A stretch of 64,000 nucleotides of DNA from Pyxicephalus adspersus. Its lineage: Eukaryota; Chordata; Amphibia; Anura; Pyxicephalidae. The stretch's first letter is position 1; each line of letters opens with the position of its first letter. Shown here one piece after another: positions 56,991-64,000 of this stretch. Made by a program: the position numbers and the translations under genes. The DNA lies in contig NC_092859.1 of assembly GCF_032062135.1 (NCBI RefSeq), forward strand, positions 50,519,629-50,583,628, written 5' to 3'. Under the pieces are notes generated by a model, which was not told the DNA's origin, ran no database searches, and saw only the letters and a program-made list of their open reading frames with translations.

Positions 56991-58220
56991 GGATTTTAAG
57001 GAAAGCCCAATACTATTCTTTACTTGTCTAAATGAATGGTTGCAAATCAGTATTGTCCAAGCTCTCCCTCTTGCACAAAAGTCACAAATCATGTAAGAAT
57101 AAGTCCACTGACTTCTATATTGTTTGCAAGGCTATGGTAGGCTTTGTAGCAGAGGAGAATGTTGGCAAGCAGCAGTGGCATTGGCCAATCTGCATCTGGA
57201 AAGTTAAAAAAAAAAGGTTATCAGGCCAAGTCATCCAATCCTTCACTACCTGTTCGATCCCTGAATGTATTACATGTACGTTCTGGCCTCCAGAACTTGC
57301 CCATCATCTTTCATCTCTGCCAATCCTTCAAAGCCTGACATTTTTGAGAAAAAACCCTAATAAAAGAATTTTGAAAGTGTTATCTTCCCCAGCCTTGGGG
57401 AGCTTTATTAAATTGCACTCATTGTGTCATTACGGCACTGACTTGGCAACTTTTAACTGCAGGTAGTTTGCTTTAAAAAGAAAAACTCACTGGTTTCCAG
57501 GCATTTGGAGCTTTCCTCCTCCTCCATACTTACGGTAATTTTCACAATGGCAGCATACATAGTAACGTCTTTTTTTTACCTATGTTTTTAGGAGGGCTAG
57601 TTACAGTACATTAGGTGTATGGACTGCCTTGAATTTATCTAGTCAGGTCTTGAGAGTAGGAAGAATAAGGGAATAACCCATTCATACGCTGCCATAGAGC
57701 AATCAGGAAATTAAAGCTATAGTAGGTATTTTCTGTTGTCTCTCTGTGAGATTTCTTTGCAGCTTGAACTAAACACCATAATACTTACCTTATGTATGGT
57801 TATGTTATAATATTCATTGCTGTATTCCCTCAATTTTATTTATGCAAATATAAACAAGAATATTGCTATAACAATTATAAAACCAAGGCCCTGCAACTTT
57901 TTTTTTGTCCAAATGTCCAAAAAAAATTTGTTTTTATTTATATACTTGGTGATCTGTATAAGGTAGTATTTTTTTTGAAAGTTTAAACAGTAATTAGTCC
58001 ATTGCTGCCCAATAATCCTGAGAGGGTATAAGTAATTACATTCATATGTAGGCCTGCATGGCCAAAAGAAAATGTGAACCCATCAAGCTAACTTAAAAAG
58101 GCCCCGTAATCATGAAGGACTCCAAGGGGACAGTGATCTATGTACAAAGTACATCCACCACCAAGTGTCTGTACTACATAAATTAGAGACATTAAAAATG
58201 CACATACAGTGACAGAACAT
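56991..58220. other. Intergenic, nothing recognised
   Basis: An open frame of about 144 codons at 57,032-57,466 has no recognisable motif. No repeat family was recognised. Confidence 0.35.
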
Positions 58221-58224
58221 GCTA

Positions 58225-58268
58225 CTAAACAATCAACAAACAAACAAGATTTATATTAAGTTTATTAA
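58225..58268 (-). terminator. Candidate minus-strand poly(A) site
   Basis: AATAAA lies on the minus strand at 58,261-58,266. About 15-35 bases downstream is 'ttgtttgtttgttgattg', a GU-rich element. Together they have the layout of a vertebrate poly(A) site. It would end a minus-strand transcript coming from the right, for which SEC24A is the expected neighbour of camlg. Confidence 0.4.
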
Positions 58269-60456
58269 GTTGCTAAACCTGATAACTTAGCACAGACAAA
58301 ATAAGCATGTGCATGTGTTACAAATGAGATTTTCTTTACAGAATTAAAACAGAAATTTACAGTACAAACTGTAAAAAGAATGACAAGTCAGCTTGTCCCA
58401 AACTAATTCTCATAAGAACGGCACATTTTTACCTGTTCAGTTAAGGTTAGGATTTTCTTCCTCCTCCAAACATGATTTCAATATTACAAATATTACACTA
58501 CTTTACAAAAATCAGCCTAGAAATGAGAAATAACAAACAAGTGTTATATACAAAAATGTGAACTTGTAATCAGTATCCACGGCTCAACGATGTTTTCAGT
58601 TGATAGGATATGGCTAAATTCTGCATTTTCCCTGTCATAAGAGGAAACAGCATCCCCTTCAGCAGCAGGAAATATCTTCAATATTGTTGCAGAAGCTATG
58701 TCTGTATTATATTACACATATTTTGCACACTATTTCAGTATTGAAAATTTGACATCCATACTTCAGATAGATAGGAAACTCATATTTTAATGAAATCTTA
58801 CCCCAGTTTTGCTAAATGGGTATTAGAGCTGGTTTTAAAAAGCATTAATTAGGCTTAAACATTTTGTACCATATGAGGTGTCCGCTAGTATTGCTTTTTT
58901 ACTTTATAATATCCTGAAAGCGAGAACACCAAATTAAAAGGTTATGGCAGTCTTGCATCAATATTTACTATAATTTTCCCTAGTCTGCACTTATCTTTAG
59001 GGTTAAATAAACATAAAGCTTGAATAGGTTGATGCAGATAGGAATCCATTTGCGGAGATGCAAAGATTTTCTACAAAATATGCACACACAAACGTGCATT
59101 TCTAGAAATTTGACTATGATTAATTTACCTTTGCAATTAGACCTTATTATTCTAAATGGTCTATTTATCAGAAAAGGGCATTTTTTTCCTCTACTTATTT
59201 TCTGATTGCCACATGTTTATGGCTATTTCTGATCATAGTGGTGATCAGTAATGGATCATCAGACCGTACTCTAAATTACCTGGAAACATTATAAATTTTT
59301 ATAATGGCTATCAGTACTCTATTAGGTTAATAAGCGCCTGTTGTCTTGTAATTGGATCATAGGGCAATATTTAAAAAAATAATAAAAAAAAAGAACCTAT
59401 TCTTTACCGTTACAAATTTTTATTTTTGCTCCATATTTATACAAGCGGGAACAGGTTTTGTAGGTTCTGGAGAGCAGCCTTCAAAATGTGGAAAACAGAG
59501 GAATCGCAATACTATTCTGCCGATTTAAACATCTATTTACTTAAATGAAGTACTGATAGCCACTTCCTGATGCTAATTATTTTAAAGCAGCAACCAGTGG
59601 TTTGGGGAACAAAAAACACTATTCTCCAATGTGCCTCAGGCTATTCTCTTTTAAAGTGGCCAAGGCTAACTGGTGAAATTTAAGTGTCAATGAAGCTGAT
59701 CACTTTATAAATGTGGCAAACAGTACAGTAAATGTCAAAAGTGGATCTAATTATACAATGAGAATGACACTGAAAAGCAGCTTCTTTTTTTTTTATAAAT
59801 GTAGCAAAGTTGTTTAAGTTGTGAATAGGTATTTTTTCTGAACAGTCTGCTTAGCCCTTGATAAATGGGGGCCCCTAAGACATTTGAGATTTTTCAGCTT
59901 TACTCCTATTGATAAAATTGAATGGGAGCTGTGGTTTTCCACACACTTAACCATGCTCCTATTCAACAGAATGGTGGTTGGGAACCATTTAGTGCTTGTG
60001 TTGTGGCACAGTTCATGTAAATGACATGTTGCTCCTTGTCACGCATTTGCTTTTCCTTCTCCCTTGCAAGTTTTCTCCTCACTCATAAGTGGCTAACTGT
60101 ACAGTTTATACCACGGGTCTGAAAGAAGCTTTAGGAGCTGGTATGAGAATTTCTTCAATTTACAGATCAAAACCCGTTTATCTGAGTAACACTTGCAGCT
60201 TTTACTATACATTTACATAACTTCACTTCAACTGAACACAACCCTGCCTTTCACATTAAAAAGCACTGACCAAATATTCTTGGTGTCTCTTAAGCAGTAG
60301 GATACACAGTGGGCACAGTAGACATTTCATTTTACCCAAGACATAATGTGTGGTATTTTCTTTTTGTTCCCACATCAAATAATAGATGGCCCCATCTCCT
60401 TGCAAACTGGCTTTCACAGGAAAATTCTGCACTAATGTACAGAAAGGTTGAAATAC

Positions 60457-60515
60457 TTTTTATTCATAAATGTTGCCCCTTCTTTTCTTTTTATCCATAA
60501 ATGTTGCCCCTTCTT
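60457..60515. repeat. Short tandem duplication
   Basis: 'cataaatgttgccccttctt' preceded by 'tttttat' occurs twice, starting about 29 bp apart, near 60,457 and 60,488. Confidence 0.85.
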
Positions 60516-61057
60516 TTCTATCTCATGATACAGATTCTGAAATAAGGTTTTCAGCCTAGAGTTCCACTCTAAACTTCCAAACTTTGCAGTTTTTGTGCAT
60601 AAAGATATTGGTGTTCTCATTTACAGGTATCACCTCAAATTATAGATTGTCCCAAGTTAAAATATACATGCTATATAAAACTTTTCTGCACCTAGAAAAT
60701 GGTCTGTTGAATCTTGCCAATGGCAACAAGTACTGGTGCATAAATGAATGCTAAACACATTTTTATCTATTTTTTTGTTAAGTGTTAATTTTCATTTATT
60801 CAAATATAAAATTCTTGACATAACGTATGTCCAGATTATAGACTTGTAGTATTTGCATTCATATATAAATAAGTAAAATAGGTTCAAAACAACCATTCAT
60901 TACCCTCTAAATGTGGACACTGAGAAAGAACTCATCTTTAACTCTGCTTAGCTCAATGTGTGACCTCACGCTGATACTCTTCTAGCAGCCTTCTAACATA
61001 AAAATAAACACAAAGCAGGTGCTCCAGGAAGGGAAACAGAGGAGAGTGGAGATAATG

Positions 61058-61264
61058 GGCCTGAATTATTAAAGCTGGAGAGAATAATACACTTTCATCA
61101 GTGAAGCTGGTTGATCCAGCAAACCTGGAATGGATCTCATCCAAGTCATTTGCTAGCAAATGTTTTGAATCCTGGACCAGATCCATTTCAGGTTTGCTGG
61201 ATCACCTAGCTTCACTGATGAAAGTGTATTCTCTACAGCCTTGGAGAGCTTAAATGAATAGGGC
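61058..61264. mobile_element. Hairpin MITE
   Basis: The left half 'cactttcatcagtgaagctg' to 'ccagcaaacctggaatggat' is the complement of the right half 'atccatttcaggtttgctgg' to 'cttcactgatgaaagtg'. Arms of about 60 bp are nearly perfect. It starts 'cctgaattattaaagctgg' and ends 'ttggagagcttaaatgaat'. It is a common hairpin MITE family in frogs. Confidence 0.75.
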
Positions 61265-63589
61265 AATAAAAAGGGGGGAGGGGTACTGTGAACTGCACCA
61301 CAGAACTGACAGTCAGAGGTCAATTAAATTTCAATTTAATGCTAAACTACAATTTAAGAACCAAGCCAATTGAACTAGCACCTTCTAGAAATTCAGCATA
61401 ATTTGCAAGGTAGTCTGTGATGAAAGACAAGATAATTGTTTTTCCAGTTGCATGTATCAATCTTTAGGGACTCTAAGACAGTGCCTAGGACATTAAGTAT
61501 AATTGAAATGACTGTAGCCTGACATTCTTGCTCTAGGCAAGAACAAATTAAATGAACAGTAACACATACAAATGCGTTTTACTCTTAAAATAAAGTTTTC
61601 CGTGAAATCAAATATAGCATGAAATAAAATTTTATTGAATAAAAATACCTCCAATCTTACAGTTTTATTTTAAACCACACACATCAAAAAGACCCTTTTC
61701 TGTCTCGGTCAGGAGGGGGTACTGAATGTTTGGAAAATCTGGTCATTTACACTTGTGCATATTTCTCTTAAAGTGAAGTTAGTAAATGCTAGCTTGAAGA
61801 GTATCTTTGATCAGCAGGCATTTAGCCAGCAGCATAAGCATGCATTTAACATTTAGTGTCTGAAAACATCAACTCAGTAGTCTTCCAGAAACAGCCTTTC
61901 AAAGCCTGCTAAATGCTTATTATAATCGTGATTCCCATTAAAAACATTAAGCTAAAGCCAAGAAGCAGCTCAACAGCATCTGTAATTTAAACGTTAGTTT
62001 AGTCAAATATTTTAGTCTAAATACTTTAGCAGATAAGCTTTGTGTTATGAATACCTTCTGCTAAGTTTAGTGGATTTGAATTAGGACTTTGCATTAATGC
62101 TGTAGAATGTCATTTTTTATTGTATTCTATCAGCTCTCAAGGTCAAAAGTAAACAATTTATAGAATCTTTAAAAACTTAACAAGAAATTCCAGAACAAAA
62201 GGTGAATTTTATTAAAACAATGAAAACTGAAATTATTCAATTACACAAATTTTGTTCTATCCTTGCACTTCACAATAAATTAGTAATAAAGCTATGCCAA
62301 AATAGGGGGGGGGGGGCTTAGGTGGGCAGAAACTTTTTTAGTTAACTCTAAACTTTTCTGGACACCCTTGTTGTTTAGGGTGTAATCCCTCATTGAACCA
62401 ATGTCTTCGAGACATTCAAGAGAAAGTAGGTATGCTTGCTTTAATAATTGAGTGGAATGTTTTTTTTCATTCAGTGTCACATTCCAAGCTTAAAACATTG
62501 GTTTAAAATATTTGGGATTTCAAATATGTTTTTAAGAAAACTTAATAGAATAGTTTGGATACCCTAGCAACAGTGGTGACCCATGCAAAACCTTCTACAG
62601 ATATAGCCACAAATATGCAAGGTGAAACCTGATATATGTAAACTGGCTTTAAAACAAATTATAATTTGCAAATGCTTAAAACATGGTTTATATTTAGTTG
62701 AAAAAAAAAAAAAAAAAGGTCAAGCGCTTCTGTAACAAACCCAGTGCACAGCCTGTAAGATCTTACAACAAAATGCAAAATACCTCAGTCTCCGTTCCTT
62801 TTATTGTTATGAAATTTGTGATTAGTCATAGGACAGTAGAGAATTTTCATTCATGTAACTGAGAATTACACATATAGATGAGCCTGATCCTTTGGTAGAT
62901 TATAATCAAAGCTGAATGGGCAGCTGCCAGGGGCTCAGATTCAAGAGGTCTTTAATACACAGGAGTATATAATGGGTTTTGAACAACTTTATGTGCTAAT
63001 GACTACTTGTCCGCTATAGACTTTAGAGAGGTATCAGAGATGCCTGAAAATTCTCTACACCAGAACTATTTATGGAAAGTTATTTTCTGCTTTGGAAGTC
63101 TTAAGTTTGTCTTAGGATTTTGTTCACATCAAACAGATTTTGCATTCTCATAAAAGTCCATAAAAATGAAAAACCCACTAGAAACAGGTCAAACACACCT
63201 GTCAATGAATTCTGGAAGATTTTAGAAGCATTTCAAATGGATGCCCCGACTTAAGCCTAAGGACCGTGACCACAGGCTATGAGGCTAATCAAATGGTCAC
63301 ATACATGCATCTCACTGCACCCGAAAGCATCCTTTCCATATTTATTTTCTATTATGGAATATGCCAAATGAAAATGACTGTGGTAAACCTGCATTTATGA
63401 ATCTGCTTTTCTTATCCTTTCTGAATCACTGACCCAGAGAATGACTATTCAGGTCTGGTGACAACTTGCACAACTTGCCACACAGTTATCTACACAAGCT
63501 TGTTTCAGTTGAATGACAAACTACAGAAGTATTTTTGTATAGTTATCCTTGATACACTATCAAATAATTGCCACTTCCCTCAACATTGT

Positions 63590-63830
63590 AATTTATAGAA
63601 AAAGCTTATAGGATTTTAACAGTAAATATTATTTAAATATAACAATTTATCATACAATAGTAAAATTATAAAAAAAAACGCAATTATATGTGTTAATAGA
63701 TATTAATAATGTAACAATTAACACAAAGTTTTTTTTATAATTGTATTACTGTACGTTGAATTGTTATATTTAGGTTAATATTTGCCATTAAAGTCCCATA
63801 AGCCTTTTCTATAAAAGACAAACCACAGAA
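63590..63830. mobile_element. AT-rich palindromic MITE
   Basis: The left arm contains 'tttatagaaaaagcttatag' and 'tattatttaaatataacaat'; the right arm contains 'cccataagccttttctataa' and 'attgttatatttaggttaat', their complements with few mismatches. The palindrome extends about 100 bp on each side of a centre near 63,705. The right shoulder 'gcgttacatccaggcaattg' is shared with the repeat near 14,355. Confidence 0.65.
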
Positions 63831-64000
63831 ACCAAATGACCAGCGTTACATCCAGGCAATTGGCATTCTTTATAGTGGGTTTAGCAATGGTAGCTTACAC
63901 TAGTGTGGTAGGTCTGCTTTTATAAACAAAAGGCAAGTTCAAGGCTAAACTTGAAAGATTTCAGCTACCCCCTATCTGATCCAGTGAGAGTTTTAAATAC

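Larger units (their letters stand above)
58269..64000 (-). other. Repeat-poor stretch, possible long 3' UTR of the next gene
   Basis: Apart from two hairpin MITEs (61,058-61,264 and 63,590-63,830) and a 28 bp tandem duplication near 60,457-60,515, the region has few repeats, unlike the rest of the window. No SEC24A coding sequence was found, so the coding end would lie beyond 64,000. A long SEC24A 3' UTR is an inference from synteny and the poly(A) signal. Confidence 0.25.

Noticed and set aside
57032..57466. A 144-codon + strand open frame
   Set aside because: It has no recognisable domain, with low-complexity Lys and Ser runs and no gene context.

Overview
The window is vertebrate nuclear DNA, most probably from a frog or toad. 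It carries the 5' half of one conserved housekeeping gene, one complete conserved gene, and a dense, layered deposit of transposable elements. The anuran call is an inference from the repeats (L1/Tx1-type LINEs, CR1/L2-type LINE, mariner, TTAA-flanked MITEs, hairpin MITEs, SINE-like repeats with 'agcgccaacatattatgcag' cores). The gene calls rest on conserved exon peptides with consensus splice sites and matching phases.

Left part (1-15,420, minus strand): ddx46, the PRP5-type DEAD-box RNA helicase of the U2 snRNP/prespliceosome. Eight exons run from the start codon at 15,244 leftward to 2,197. They encode about residues 1-345: an RS-rich N-terminus, a Lys/Glu-rich stretch, an acidic segment and the linker before the helicase core. 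The core exons are outside the window to the left. The promoter is a CpG-rich segment just right of 15,244. The introns hold MITEs, a truncated mariner copy and a ~430 bp composite repeat present as an inverted pair around exons 3 and 4.

Middle (15,420-33,000): intergenic and almost entirely repeats. In order: a TTAA MITE, an element with ~177 bp internal tandem units, a 5'-truncated L1 copy (19,035-22,455), a reversed copy of the tandem-unit element, LINE fragments, a CR1/L2-like LINE remnant containing an assembly 'n' and a triplicated segment, two LTR-like repeats, two TTAA-family elements and a (TA)n/(CA)n microsatellite.

33,685-45,350 (minus strand): camlg (CAML), complete in four exons and 275 codons. 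It encodes the ER membrane receptor subunit that works with WRB/GET1 and TRC40/GET3 to insert tail-anchored proteins. Its introns contain a nearly full-length but dead mariner, a second mariner fragment, a 627 bp TTAA MITE and a MITE with nested perfect palindromes. The head-to-tail order camlg then ddx46 is the one known in other vertebrates such as human 5q31.

Right part (45,350-64,000): a MITE; a transposon-like ORF fragment on the minus strand split by a near full-length L1 insertion (46,827-52,660) with a 19 bp target-site duplication; an L1 5' fragment interrupted by the 1.25 kb tandem-unit element; then a 6 kb repeat-poor stretch that may be the long 3' UTR of the next gene (SEC24A by synteny), with a minus-strand poly(A) signal at 58,261-58,266. 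No RNA genes, CRISPR arrays or prokaryotic systems were seen.
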